Source of the DNA: Saccharicrinis sp963663905
Lineage (GTDB): Bacteria; Bacteroidota; Bacteroidia; Bacteroidales; Marinilabiliaceae
Direction: 5' to 3'
Assembly (NCBI GenBank): GCA_963663905.2
Contig: OY760657.1
Location: forward strand, 5,642,001 to 5,706,000
DNA: 64,000 nt
Shown here one piece after another: positions 43,733 to 52,776 of this stretch; within the stretch, counting starts at the first letter, position 1, and the number at the start of each line of letters is the position of its first letter. The notes under the pieces are model-generated. The model saw only the letters and a program-made list of their open reading frames with translations, was not told the origin of the DNA and made no database searches. Position numbers and translations under genes: made by a program.

Positions 43733-44788
43733 ATGAATAAAGTGAAATTGAGATTTTTCAAAATATCAGGTTTATTGGTAATGTCAACATTGTTGTTTTC
43801 GTGTTCAGAAACAAAAAAAGAAGAGTCTTCGCAAGTAATATCAAGCCAGGAAACAACTACAGATCCTTTTAAAGAAGGTAATCCTATTATTAAAGATAAA
43901 TATACAGCTGATCCAGCTGCTTTTGTTTATAATGATACTGTTTATTTGTATGCAGGTCAGGATGTATGTCCTCCGAATAGAAACTTTTATGAGATGAATG
44001 ACTGGTTAATCTATTCATCTACAGATATGGTTAACTGGGAGGAAAGAGCATCATTCCCGGTATCTGCTTTTAAATGGGCAAGAGGAGATGCCTGGGCTGC
44101 ACATGTTATTGAAAAAAATGGGAAGTTTTACTGGTTTGTAACAGTTACTCATGCTACAAAGCCAGGCAAAGCTATTGGTGTTGCTGTAGCAGACCATCCA
44201 CTAGGGCCTTGGAAAGATGCAATTGGAGAGGCTTTAATAACCAATGATATGACGCCTGCACCATTTCAAATTCCTGATGGACAAGGAGGAATGCGAGATA
44301 TGGATTGGGATGATATTGATCCAGCTTTATTTACTGATGATGATGGTCAATCGTATGTTTTTTGGGGGAATACTCAATGTCATTATGCAAAGCTTAAAGA
44401 CAATATGATTGAATTGGATGGTCCTATAAATAAAATTGATCTCCCTAATTATACAGAAGCACCATGGGTACATAAAAAAGGAGATTGGTATTATCTAAGT
44501 TATGCATATCAATTCCCGGAAAAAACAGCTTACGCAATGAGTAAATCCATTGATGGACCATGGGAGTTTAAAGGTATTTTAAATGAGCTTGCCGGGAATT
44601 GCAATACCAATCATCAAGCTATAATTGAATACAAAGGAAAAGATTATTTTATATATCATAATGGAGGAATTCAAACGGAGGGTATGAGTTTCAGACGCTC
44701 TGTTTGTATTGATTATTTAAATTATAATGCGGATGGGTCATTAAAAAAGGTTGTAATGACAACAGAAGGTGTAAATCCAGTTAAGTAG
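43733..44788 (+). CDS. GH43-family glycoside hydrolase lipoprotein
   Basis: A 351-residue lipoprotein: signal 'KISGLLVMSTLLFSC' followed by SETKKEE (acidic export signal). It is a five-bladed propeller glycosidase with the GH43 acids in place: base Asp in 'YTADPAAFVYN' near residue 57, pKa-modulating Asp in 'DWDDIDPALFTDDDG' and acid Glu in 'YTEAPWVHKKGDWYYL'. It acts on arabinose- or xylose-containing glycans in general, and the subfamily was not determined. The start is ATG at 43733; a TTG start upstream (43703) only extends the signal. It lies 90 bp from the ThuA-like gene and is followed by a terminator. Confidence 0.85.
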   Translation: MNKVKLRFFKISGLLVMSTLLFSCSETKKEESSQVISSQETTTDPFKEGNPIIKDKYTADPAAFVYNDTVYLYAGQDVCPPNRNFYEMNDWLIYSSTDMVNWEERASFPVSAFKWARGDAWAAHVIEKNGKFYWFVTVTHATKPGKAIGVAVADHPLGPWKDAIGEALITNDMTPAPFQIPDGQGGMRDMDWDDIDPALFTDDDGQSYVFWGNTQCHYAKLKDNMIELDGPINKIDLPNYTEAPWVHKKGDWYYLSYAYQFPEKTAYAMSKSIDGPWEFKGILNELAGNCNTNHQAIIEYKGKDYFIYHNGGIQTEGMSFRRSVCIDYLNYNADGSLKKVVMTTEGVNPVK

Positions 44789-44807
44789 ATTTTTTTCATA
44801 AATAGAA

Positions 44808-44848
44808 AAATGGGCAGTAATAAGAAATTGTATTACTGCCCATTTTTT
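44808..44848 (+). terminator. Terminator after the GH43 gene
   Basis: A 14-bp perfect stem (44808-44821 with 44832-44845: AAATGGGCAGTAAT and its complement) with a 10-base loop, then T-run. Strong and possibly bidirectional. Confidence 0.8.
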
Positions 44849-44922
44849 ATTGTGTATAATATTATAATTAAAAGTATCTATTTGCTAATTATTATGCAAA
44901 TCACCCTTTAATCTTTGCACCA

Positions 44923-45528
44923 TTAACCCTTAATAGCCATAATTCTGCTGATGTATTTTCCTAGTATATCAAATTCAAGATTTACGATACTACCTTCTTG
45001 AATTTGGTGGAAGTTTGTAAAGTCGTGAGTATAAGGAATAATTGCAACAGAGAAACGATCGTCTTTGCTATTAACAACAGTTAAGCTCACTCCATTTACT
45101 GTAACCGAACCTTTTTCAACGGTCATGTATCCCTGTGAAGCTTTTTCTTTATCTATCTCGTACTGAAATGTGTAATACCAGCTTCCATCAGCTTCTTTAA
45201 CTTCAATGCATTTAGCGGTTTGGTCAACATGTCCCTGAACGATATGGCCATCCAAACGACCATTCATCACCATACTTCTTTCTAAATTAACCTTATCGCC
45301 AACATTTAAAACGCCAAGGTTCGACTTGTCTAAAGTTTCTTGAATAGCAGTAACAGTATAAGTTTTATCAGTTTTCTTTACCACAGTTAAACATACTCCA
45401 TTGTGAGCAATACTTTGATCGATTTTTAGTTCATCTACAAAAGAGCATTCCATTGTAATATGAAGATTACTTTTGTCTTTTTCAAGAGCAGTGATAACTG
45501 CTGCTTCTTCTACTATTCCTGAAAACAT
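44923..45528 (-). CDS. ribE: Riboflavin synthase, alpha subunit
   Basis: A 201-residue enzyme with the usual two lumazine-binding halves. The N-terminal 'MFSGIVEEAA' is the family hallmark, 'AHNGVCLTVV' near residue 40 and 'VNGVSLTVVN' near residue 140 are the paired substrate loops, and 'GHIVQGHVDQTAKC' separates the halves. It dismutates two 6,7-dimethyl-8-ribityllumazine molecules to riboflavin in the cytoplasm. No other rib genes are adjacent. Confidence 0.93.
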   Translation of the reverse strand: MFSGIVEEAAVITALEKDKSNLHITMECSFVDELKIDQSIAHNGVCLTVVKKTDKTYTVTAIQETLDKSNLGVLNVGDKVNLERSMVMNGRLDGHIVQGHVDQTAKCIEVKEADGSWYYTFQYEIDKEKASQGYMTVEKGSVTVNGVSLTVVNSKDDRFSVAIIPYTHDFTNFHQIQEGSIVNLEFDILGKYISRIMAIKG

Positions 45529-45570
45529 ATCCTAACTTTTAAATGGTTTTCTTATTAAATAATTTGCTAA

Positions 45571-45599
45571 CAAAATTATAATAATTTCCAATGTGCAAA
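45571..45599 (-). promoter_or_regulatory. Possible promoter of riboflavin synthase
   Basis: On the minus strand TTTG (45599-45596) and TAATTTTG (45578-45571) resemble the phylum consensus, but the 17-bp spacer is shorter than usual. It lies about 43 bp upstream of the start codon. Confidence 0.4.
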
Positions 45600-45674
45600 A
45601 AACTTTCTTTGGCTCGTTTCATGACAACGCATTTTTTTGTTTCTTTGAAGGTGTAATGTTAAAAACATTAATTC

Positions 45675-46082
45675 ATGGGAACTACTGTCAAAACTACTTA
45701 TTTAGGAGACCTTAGAACTGAAAATATTCATTTACAATCAGGTTCTAAAATAATTACTGATGCACCAACTGATAACAGAGGAAAAGGAGAAGCATTTTCT
45801 CCAACCGACCTATTAGCTACATCATTAGGTAATTGCATTATGACCATTATGGGTATTAAAGCTATGGATAATAATATTGACATTGCAGGTACCGAGTTGA
45901 ATATTACCAAAATTATGGCCAGTGATCCTAGGCGAGTTGCTGAAGTTGTAATGGAATTCAATTTTCCTGATAAAGGATATTCTCAGGAAGAAAAAGAGAT
46001 GATAGAGAGTGTTGCAGGAATTAGTCCGGTACCATTAAGCGTTCACGAAAACTTAAAACAAACCATTATTTTTAATTGGTAG
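45675..46082 (+). CDS. OsmC-family protein
   Basis: A 135-residue protein of the OsmC/Ohr fold: 'AFSPTDLLATSLGNCIMTIM' carries the first conserved Cys (about residue 54). The second position, usually C-P-V in thiol peroxidases, reads 'AGISPVPLSVHENL', so the partner Cys is missing. This fits a YhfA-like OsmC subgroup more than a hydroperoxide reductase. It lies 8 nt before the next gene's ATG. Confidence 0.85.
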   Translation: MGTTVKTTYLGDLRTENIHLQSGSKIITDAPTDNRGKGEAFSPTDLLATSLGNCIMTIMGIKAMDNNIDIAGTELNITKIMASDPRRVAEVVMEFNFPDKGYSQEEKEMIESVAGISPVPLSVHENLKQTIIFNW

Positions 46083-46090
46083 AAGAATAT

Positions 46091-47101
46091 ATGATTTTAG
46101 TTACCGGAGGAACAGGATTAGTTGGAGCGCATCTTATTTATCATTTATTAAAAGACGGAAAACAGGTACGTGCATTAAAGCGAGAATCATCAGATATTCA
46201 AAAAACAAAGTTTGTATTTGACTTCTATGGAAATGATAAGTCACATTTTTTTGAAAAAATACAATGGATAGATGGTGATTTATTAGATTATGAATCATTG
46301 GAAATTGCATTAGATGGTGTAAATCAAGTTTTTCATACAGGGGCTTTGGTCTCATTTAATCCTTCCTTACGAGATGAGATGCTAAATGTAAATGAAGAAG
46401 GAACAGCAAATCTTGTAAATATTTGTATTGAAAAGAATATCAAGAGATTTTGTTATATAAGTTCAATAGCTACATTAGGTAATTCAAAGAATGGTGAGGT
46501 TATTGACGAAATGTCTTATTGGCAAGGAGGAAGAAATCATTCGGCATACAGTATCAGTAAATATAGGGCTGAAATGCAGGTTTGGAGAGCTACCAAAGAA
46601 GGTCTTGATGCAGTAATTGTAAATCCATCTGTTATTATAGGTCCCGGAGACTGGAATATGGGAAGTGCTAAAATTGTAAAAACTATCTATAAAGGATTGA
46701 AATTTTATACGGCAGGAGGAACTGGATTTGTTGATGTGCGTGACGTAGTTGAAGCTTTAATTAAATTGTGTAATACCGATGTTGTAAATCAGCGCTTTCT
46801 ATTAAATGGAGCTAATTTATCTTATCAGAATTTTTTCTCGAAATTAGCTAAAGCCTTAAAAGTAAAAGAGCCATCAATTGAAGCTGGAAAGAAATTAACA
46901 GGATTAGCCTGGAGATTTGAAAAACTAAAGTATATTTTATTTGGATCAGATCCTTTAATCACAAAGGATTCTGCTCGTACATCACTAAAAACCACCTGTT
47001 ATTCAGGAAAACTAATAACTGAAACAATCGGATTTGAATACAGATCAATTGATGATACAATTAATGATACTGCTGCTTATTTTCTGAAGACTAACTCTTA
47101 A
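46091..47101 (+). CDS. NAD(P)-dependent epimerase/dehydratase (extended SDR)
   Basis: A 336-residue extended short-chain dehydrogenase. The Rossmann motif 'ILVTGGTGLVGAHL' begins at residue 2, the catalytic 'YSISKYRAEM' (YxxxK) lies near residue 156, and 'CYISSIATLG' holds the Ser. I chose ATG 46091 over an upstream TTG because the Rossmann motif then starts right after Met. The family includes dihydroflavonol-4-reductase-like enzymes in Bacteroidota; the substrate is unknown. It follows the OsmC gene by 8 nt. The 3' end overlaps the convergent DUF502 gene by 11 bp. Confidence 0.85.
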   Translation: MILVTGGTGLVGAHLIYHLLKDGKQVRALKRESSDIQKTKFVFDFYGNDKSHFFEKIQWIDGDLLDYESLEIALDGVNQVFHTGALVSFNPSLRDEMLNVNEEGTANLVNICIEKNIKRFCYISSIATLGNSKNGEVIDEMSYWQGGRNHSAYSISKYRAEMQVWRATKEGLDAVIVNPSVIIGPGDWNMGSAKIVKTIYKGLKFYTAGGTGFVDVRDVVEALIKLCNTDVVNQRFLLNGANLSYQNFFSKLAKALKVKEPSIEAGKKLTGLAWRFEKLKYILFGSDPLITKDSARTSLKTTCYSGKLITETIGFEYRSIDDTINDTAAYFLKTNS

Positions 47102-47675
47102 TTTTAGATACTCCTCCTGAAACAATATATTTCATTACATCAGCTGAATTTGCATCAATTTGGGTAACATTTTTACTTGGAATTAAATACAATTCACCAA
47201 GCATCCCATAGGAACTTGGAAAATAAACCCCAACCATATCTTTTAAACCAATATCTTCAAGTGAAGTAGAAGTAATAAAGCCTAATCGGTTTAATATTCC
47301 ATTCTCATCCATTTTAACCATTACTGGGGTATTGAATTTCTTTTCGCCTCCAACAAATGCTGACATCAGGTCTTTTACAGAACTGTAAATCATTTTAATA
47401 AGAGGGGCCTTCTTCATAAGCTTATCATAAGCCTCAGAAATAGGTGATGAAATTAATTTTTGACCAATAAAACCTATCAGAGTAATTAAAACTAATATAA
47501 GTATTAAACCTAATCCAGGAAAGTTGTACTGAGCAAGGAAGCCTTTGTGAAAAAACTCTCTGTCCATTATTAATCCATCTGTCCATATAATTGCCACGGC
47601 AATAACGTATACTGTAACAGCAAGAGGTACAACATATAATAATCCCTGAAAGAAAAATCGCATTAACTTCTTCAT
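47091..47675 (-). CDS. DUF502-family membrane protein
   Basis: A 194-residue inner-membrane protein. Two hydrophobic segments (about 9-30 'FFQGLLYVVPLAVTVYVIAV' and 53-70 'GLGLILILVLITLIGFIG') precede a soluble tail containing 'YSSVKDLMSAFVGGEKKFNTPVMVKM' and 'VYFPSSYGMLGELYLIP', the signature arrangement of DUF502. Function is unknown. The start overlaps the stop of the MmcQ-like gene by 4 nt (ATGA), so they are co-transcribed. Confidence 0.85.
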   Translation of the reverse strand: MKKLMRFFFQGLLYVVPLAVTVYVIAVAIIWTDGLIMDREFFHKGFLAQYNFPGLGLILILVLITLIGFIGQKLISSPISEAYDKLMKKAPLIKMIYSSVKDLMSAFVGGEKKFNTPVMVKMDENGILNRLGFITSTSLEDIGLKDMVGVYFPSSYGMLGELYLIPSKNVTQIDANSADVMKYIVSGGVSKIKS

Positions 47676-48022
47676 GACAATAGGCTTTCTTTTTGTTTTT
47701 TAGTTAGTTTAGATACTATTAAATCATACGAATGATCTATCAGCTCTTTAATCAGATCAGTTTTTAGGCTTCCATCCATTTCAATGGTATTCCAATGCTG
47801 TTTGTTCATATGCCATCCAGGTTTGATAGCTTCAAACTCTTCTCTTAAATCTATTGCTTTTTCGGGATCGCATTTTAAATTTAGCCTTAAGTCTCCATCC
47901 AAATTGATCAAAGCATACATTTTATTAGCCACCTTAAATACAAGAGTAACTTCATCAAATGGAAATCCTTCAGTAGTTCCTTTTTTACTCAAACAATATT
48001 CTCTAATCTCTTCAATGTTCAT
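47672..48022 (-). CDS. MmcQ/YjbR-family protein
   Basis: A 116-residue protein of the small MmcQ/YjbR fold: 'NIEEIREYCLSKKGTTEGFPF..VTLVFKVANKMYALINLDG', 'LRLNLKCDPEKAIDLREEF', 'PGWHMNKQHWNTIEMDGSL'. These phrases cover the full family. A start further upstream (48070) would add 16 hydrophobic residues absent from the family, so I prefer ATG at 48022. The fold can bind DNA; the role is unknown. It lies in the S66-YraN-MmcQ-DUF502 operon. Confidence 0.85.
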   Translation of the reverse strand: MNIEEIREYCLSKKGTTEGFPFDEVTLVFKVANKMYALINLDGDLRLNLKCDPEKAIDLREEFEAIKPGWHMNKQHWNTIEMDGSLKTDLIKELIDHSYDLIVSKLTKKQKESLLS

Positions 48023-48066
48023 TTGTAGATAAATTATTAGAACTATTCTCAAAGGTACTATTAAAT

Positions 48067-48432
48067 TCAATTCATAGGAGGATAAAAAGCTTCTTCAATA
48101 TGCTCTACCTTCCAATCATTCCCCTTTTTTATAACAGAAATAACATCAAAACGAACTTCTAAATCTATATCATTCATTAAGATGTAGGCTTCGGCTGCAT
48201 CTACAAGATATTTTATTTTTTTATTGGTTATTGCCTCTTTGGGGTGTTCCCAATTCTCTGTGCTTCTGGTTTTAATCTCTGCAATAACAAGTGTTGCATC
48301 TTTGGTTGCAATTAAATCTATTTCTTTATGATTATAAATCCAGTTTTGTTCAAGGATTTCATATCCATTTGAAATTAAATAATCTGCAGCATATTGTTCT
48401 CCTGCTTTTCCCAGGTTATTATGTTCGGCCAT
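48067..48432 (-). CDS. YraN/UPF0102-family nuclease-like protein
   Basis: A 121-residue protein with the restriction-endonuclease-like core: 'GKAGEQYAADYLISNGYEILEQNW', 'EIDLIATKDATLVIAEIKTRS' (the D..E.K catalytic pattern) and 'RFDVISVI'. It is the usual UPF0102 length. The family is linked to Holliday junction or DNA processing by fold similarity only. It follows the carboxypeptidase gene by 20 nt. Confidence 0.9.
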   Translation of the reverse strand: MAEHNNLGKAGEQYAADYLISNGYEILEQNWIYNHKEIDLIATKDATLVIAEIKTRSTENWEHPKEAITNKKIKYLVDAAEAYILMNDIDLEVRFDVISVIKKGNDWKVEHIEEAFYPPMN

Positions 48433-48452
48433 TTTTATTTTAAATATACATC

Positions 48453-49355
48453 TTAAATTGAAATTAAACTGGTCTGATCTTCTTGTACATTTAATTTCAC
48501 TTTGTCGCCTAAAATAAGAGGGAAGTTGGTTTCTATATGACCCGAAGGGAAATTGAATGCTATAGGAAAATCATAATCTTCAACACTTTTATATATGATT
48601 TCTTCTATAGATTCTCCAAAAGGAGTTTCGTTATCTTTCATGTTAGTAAATTGACCTACCACTAAGCCATTTAATTTTTCAAGAACTCCTCCTAACTTTA
48701 AATTATACATTACTCTGTCTAGATGATATAAATACTCTGAAAGATCTTCTATGAATAAGATTTTACCTGCTGTATCGATATCATATTTTGTTCCTCTTAA
48801 TGCATGTATGAGTGATAAATTACCTCCAATAAGTTCTCCGAATGATTTGCCTAACCTGTTAAATGGAAATGGATTGATGATATATTCAGGAGATTCACCT
48901 TCTAAAAAGGAGATAAGTATGTCAATGTCAATTCCTGTATCAGTATAATTTAAAAAGCTTTTACACATCGGTCCATGAATGCTGGCAATACCTTGTTTTT
49001 GGATGGCGGCATGTAGTACTGTAATGTCGCTAAATCCAATTACCCATTTAGGTTTGGCTTTAAATTGCGTAAAATCTAACTGATCTATGATTCTGATAAC
49101 TCCATATCCTCCACGTGTACACAGTATTGCATTAACCTCATTGTCGTCTAACATGGCTTGTAGATCATTTTTTCGATTCCAATCTGTCGAGGAAAAATTA
49201 AAATGATGATCATGTATATGGGGAGCCAGCTTTACTTTGTAGCCAAAACTTTCAATTCTTGTAATCGCCTGTTCAACGATATTTTTATCAATTCTGCCAG
49301 CCGGAGCAACGATGCCAATAGTGTCTCCTTTTTTTAAAGATGGAGGGTATATCAT
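48453..49355 (-). CDS. LD-carboxypeptidase (peptidase family S66)
   Basis: A 300-residue cytoplasmic peptidase that trims the terminal D-Ala from murein tetrapeptides during recycling. Visible marks: 'GDTIGIVAPAGRID' near the N-terminus, 'AILCTRGGYGVIRIID', the nucleophilic Ser in 'VIGFSDITVLH' near residue 110, the catalytic Glu in 'LFIEDLSEYLYHLDRVM' near 205 and His in 'PSGHIETNFPL' near 275. An upstream ATG (49382) adds 9 residues; the start at 49355 begins MIYPPSLKKGDTIG as in relatives. It diverges from metG and heads the four-gene operon. Confidence 0.9.
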   Translation of the reverse strand: MIYPPSLKKGDTIGIVAPAGRIDKNIVEQAITRIESFGYKVKLAPHIHDHHFNFSSTDWNRKNDLQAMLDDNEVNAILCTRGGYGVIRIIDQLDFTQFKAKPKWVIGFSDITVLHAAIQKQGIASIHGPMCKSFLNYTDTGIDIDILISFLEGESPEYIINPFPFNRLGKSFGELIGGNLSLIHALRGTKYDIDTAGKILFIEDLSEYLYHLDRVMYNLKLGGVLEKLNGLVVGQFTNMKDNETPFGESIEEIIYKSVEDYDFPIAFNFPSGHIETNFPLILGDKVKLNVQEDQTSLISI

Positions 49356-49407
49356 GAGTTCTTTTGTTTTATTAAAAATCAAATCTACAAAATATTCTCA
49401 TTTTCCT

Positions 49408-49415
49408 TATCTTTG
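49408..49415 (+). promoter_or_regulatory. Possible -7 element of metG
   Basis: TATCTTTG fits the Bacteroidota TAnnTTTG element, about 84 bp upstream of the metG ATG. The matching -33 element is not evident. Confidence 0.4.
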
Positions 49416-49498
49416 CGCAAATAACAGAATTATATTTTGTAATCCGGGCTTATTTTGGTCGGATTTTGTTTTTATCATGTGTTAATTATATAGTACAA

Positions 49499-51535
49499 AT
49501 GGATAATTTTAAAAGAACACTAGTTACTACCGCTCTCCCTTATGCTAATGGACCGGTTCATATTGGTCACCTTGCAGGAGTTTATGTTCCAGCTGATATT
49601 TACGTAAGATATCTGCGAATGAAAGGTGAGGATGTGATATTGATTGGAGGGTCTGATGAACATGGTGTTCCTATTACTTTAAAGGCAAAAAATGAAGGTG
49701 TTACACCTCAGGATATAGTGGATCGATATCATGGAATTATAAAAAAGTCCTTTGAGGAATTTGGAATTACATTTGATATTTATTCTAGAACAACAACAGA
49801 AACTCATTATAAAACTGCTTCAGATTTCTTTAAGACTTTATATGAAAAGGGAGAATTCATTGAAAAAGAGTCTGATCAATATTACGATGACGAAGCTAAA
49901 CAGTTTTTAGCGGATAGATATATTACCGGAACATGCCCGCATTGTGGTAACGATGGAGCTTATGGTGATCAGTGTGAAAGTTGTGGTACTTCGTTAAATG
50001 CTACAGATCTTAAAAATCCGGTTTCTGTAATCTCAGGTAGTGTGCCTGTGATTCGAAAAACAAAACACTGGTATTTACCTTTGGATAAACATGAACCATT
50101 TTTAAAGAAATGGATTTTAGAAGATCATAAAGAGTGGAAAGCTAATGTATATGGTCAGTGTAAATCATGGATTGATCAGGGTTTACAACCTCGTGCAGTA
50201 AGTCGTGATTTGGATTGGGGAGTGCCTGTGCCTGTTGAAGGGGCAGATGGAAAAGTTCTTTATGTATGGTTTGATGCACCTATTGGTTATATTTCAGCCA
50301 CAAAAGAATTAACTCCTGAATGGGAAACTTATTGGAAGGATAAAGAAACCAGATTGCTACACTTTATAGGTAAGGATAATATTGTATTTCACTGTATAGT
50401 TTTTCCTTCTATGTTAAAAGCTGAAGGTTCATATAACTTACCAGAGAATGTACCAGCTAATGAGTTCTTAAACCTTGAAGGAGATAAAATCTCTACATCA
50501 AGAAATTGGGCTGTTTGGTTACATGAATATCTTGAAGAGTTTAAAGATCAGCAAGATGTGCTTCGTTATGTTTTGGCAGCTAATGCACCAGAGACTAAAG
50601 ATAATGACTTCACATGGAAAGATTTCCAGGCAAGAAATAATAATGAGTTAGTTGCTATTTTAGGAAACTTTGTAAACAGAGCTATTGTTTTAACTCATAA
50701 ATATTATGAAGGTAAAACTCCTGAGATGGGGAGTGTGGTGGACGAATTTGATGAGCAAAGTTTAGCAGAGATTGCTGTAATTGTAAATAGAGTTCAGACA
50801 AGTCTGGATAGTTTCCGTTTCCGTGAAGCTATTAAAGAGATGATGAACTTGGCCCGTCTTGGAAATAAATATCTTGCAGATACAGAGCCTTGGAAATTGA
50901 TTAAAACAGATGAGGAAAGAGTAAAGACAATAATGAATATTTCATTGCAGATTACTGCAAATCTTGCTGTTTTAATGGAGCCATTTATTCCATTTAGTGC
51001 TGTTAAACTGCAGAATATGCTGAATATTTCAGGATTGAATTGGTCTGATTTGGGAAAAACAGATTTGTTACAACCGGGGCATATCATTAATAAGCCTGAG
51101 TTATTGTTTGCTAAAATCGAAGATGAAACTATTCAGCAACAATTGGATAAATTAGAGGCTACTAAAACAGCAAATGAAGCTGCAAGTAAAAAAGTAGCTC
51201 CAGCCAAAGACAATATATCTTTTGATGATTTTACTAAAATGGATATCCGTATAGGAACTATTTTAGAGGCTGAAAAGGTAGCTAAAACTAAAAAGCTTTT
51301 GAAATTATTAATTGATACAGGTATTGATAAAAGAACAGTAGTATCAGGTATTGCTGAATACTATCAACCCGAAGATATTATTGGAAAGCAAGTGAGTATT
51401 TTGGTTAATCTTGCTCCAAGAAAAATTAAAGGGATAGAATCTCAAGGTATGATCTTAATGGGAGAGGATGCTAATGGAGAATTAGTGTTTATCCAACCAT
51501 CAAAAGAAATTAAACCAGGTTCTGAAGTTAGGTAA
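49499..51535 (+). CDS. metG: Methionyl-tRNA synthetase
   Basis: A 678-residue class I synthetase. The HIGH signature is 'YANGPVHIGHLAG' near residue 13, the zinc knuckle 'CPHCGNDGAYGDQCESCG' near 145, the KMSKS motif appears as 'DKISTSRNWAVW' near residue 330, and the C-terminal domain (about 570-678, 'FTKMDIRIGTILEAEKV') is the tRNA-binding EMAP-like module. It charges tRNA-Met with methionine. I chose ATG at 49499 rather than the upstream start at 49466 because 'MDNFKRTLVTTALPYANG' matches the family opening. Confidence 0.96.
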   Translation: MDNFKRTLVTTALPYANGPVHIGHLAGVYVPADIYVRYLRMKGEDVILIGGSDEHGVPITLKAKNEGVTPQDIVDRYHGIIKKSFEEFGITFDIYSRTTTETHYKTASDFFKTLYEKGEFIEKESDQYYDDEAKQFLADRYITGTCPHCGNDGAYGDQCESCGTSLNATDLKNPVSVISGSVPVIRKTKHWYLPLDKHEPFLKKWILEDHKEWKANVYGQCKSWIDQGLQPRAVSRDLDWGVPVPVEGADGKVLYVWFDAPIGYISATKELTPEWETYWKDKETRLLHFIGKDNIVFHCIVFPSMLKAEGSYNLPENVPANEFLNLEGDKISTSRNWAVWLHEYLEEFKDQQDVLRYVLAANAPETKDNDFTWKDFQARNNNELVAILGNFVNRAIVLTHKYYEGKTPEMGSVVDEFDEQSLAEIAVIVNRVQTSLDSFRFREAIKEMMNLARLGNKYLADTEPWKLIKTDEERVKTIMNISLQITANLAVLMEPFIPFSAVKLQNMLNISGLNWSDLGKTDLLQPGHIINKPELLFAKIEDETIQQQLDKLEATKTANEAASKKVAPAKDNISFDDFTKMDIRIGTILEAEKVAKTKKLLKLLIDTGIDKRTVVSGIAEYYQPEDIIGKQVSILVNLAPRKIKGIESQGMILMGEDANGELVFIQPSKEIKPGSEVR

Positions 51536-51560
51536 GAAATTAATACATTATAGAAACAAG

Positions 51561-51590
51561 AAAGGCTGCTATTTTATTAGCAGCCTTTTC
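51561..51590. terminator. Bidirectional terminator between metG and the SPOR gene
   Basis: Perfect 11-bp stem AAAGGCTGCTA/TAGCAGCCTTT (51561-51571 with 51578-51588) with a short loop and T residues on both sides. It serves two convergent genes. Confidence 0.75.
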
Positions 51591-51609
51591 TGTTTTATCT
51601 GATTTAAAC

Positions 51610-52557
51610 TTAGTTTTTTGTAAATAACCAGGCAGAGCTGTATCCATTTACTTTGCGGTATTTATTTAAAGCTAATGTTGCTTCATCCTTACTTGTAAAT
51701 GCTTCTAATGAAACTCTGAATCTACCTTTTTGACTATAAAGAATTTCAGCTGAACTAATGCCTCTGTTGTTTAATTTAGAAATGAAATCTTTTGCCGGTT
51801 TTTCGTATTTAAAACTACCTCCAATTATAAAATATTTATTCTCTTTAATTGGAGTTTGTATGGAAGCTTCCTTTTTGATCTCTTCGGTTAAATTAATGAT
51901 TTCAGTTGTTTCTCCTATATTAATATTGTCTTCGATAGTTGAAGCTGATTCTGGGGCTGTCCCCATTTGTGGAATCATATCTGAGAAAGAACTAAAGTCC
52001 GGCGTATTCTCAATAGGAGGAGAAATGAAAATTAGTCCTAAAATTAAGGTAATACTAGCCGCAATTTGACGAACACTTCTTGATTGTAATGTTTTTCTAA
52101 CAAATTGTCTTGATCTGTCACTTTGCTCTCTGTCTTGTTCGAGAGTATTGAAATGAAATGTGCTTAATCCAAAACTTTCTGTAGCAAAAGCATTATTCTT
52201 ATTTGGGGTAAAATAAGGATTGCCTTGGTTGTCTGCTTTTAAGGTACCAATATTTGAAAATTGAAGTGATTCACCTTTTACTAATTGATACTTTAATATG
52301 CTAATGTGTTTTAACAAACGATCTTGGACTTCTTCATATGAAAGCTTTTCACATTTTGAAATGTAATTTATTAAAAGACCATCATTATGAGCAAGACTTT
52401 TATTAAAACCTATTTCTCTGCTAGGCGGTGTGAATACTCCCGTTTTCTCATTTAACTGTGCGGTAATATTGTTAGCTACAAAGCCACCTAAATTAGGTAC
52501 TATGACACAGTCGTACTGATATAAAAGATCTGATATGTGTTTTTCTAGATTAAGCAT
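51610..52557 (-). CDS. HU-CCDC81 and SPOR domain protein
   Basis: A 315-residue protein. Residues 1-140 match the bacterial HU-CCDC81 domains ('YDCVIVPNLGGFVANNI', 'IGFNKSLAHNDGLLINYIS', 'FSNIGTLKADNQGNPYFTP'). A membrane segment follows at about 168-185 ('QIAASITLILGLIFISPP'), then an acidic linker, and a SPOR domain covers about 245-315 ('YFIIGGSFKYEKPAKDFISKL', 'YRKVNGYSSAWLFTKN'), which binds denuded glycan strands at the septum. A TATTTTTG element sits only 5 bp before the start codon, so that element alone does not define the promoter. Confidence 0.88.
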   Translation of the reverse strand: MLNLEKHISDLLYQYDCVIVPNLGGFVANNITAQLNEKTGVFTPPSREIGFNKSLAHNDGLLINYISKCEKLSYEEVQDRLLKHISILKYQLVKGESLQFSNIGTLKADNQGNPYFTPNKNNAFATESFGLSTFHFNTLEQDREQSDRSRQFVRKTLQSRSVRQIAASITLILGLIFISPPIENTPDFSSFSDMIPQMGTAPESASTIEDNINIGETTEIINLTEEIKKEASIQTPIKENKYFIIGGSFKYEKPAKDFISKLNNRGISSAEILYSQKGRFRVSLEAFTSKDEATLALNKYRKVNGYSSAWLFTKN

Positions 52558-52776
52558 AGTACAAAAATAATAAAATTATACATGAAAGTACATAGGTGTT
52601 TTTAACATCTGTTGATAAGGTGTTGAAAACTAGATAAAACCAACCAGTACCTACCTGTTTATGATATTTATAAACAGGATGTTATGAAAATTTATTTGTT
52701 TTGATGTATTTAATATGACAAGTATTTTATTATTTTTACGTACTCAATAAAAAGAAGTTTTAATATAATAAAAGAT

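Noticed and set aside
46076..46090. TTG start of the epimerase overlapping the OsmC gene
   Set aside because: ATG at 46091 places the Rossmann motif right at the N-terminus and avoids the overlap.
52562..52569. TATTTTTG as promoter of the SPOR gene
   Set aside because: It is only 5 bp from the start codon and lacks a -33 partner, so a leaderless transcript would have to be assumed.
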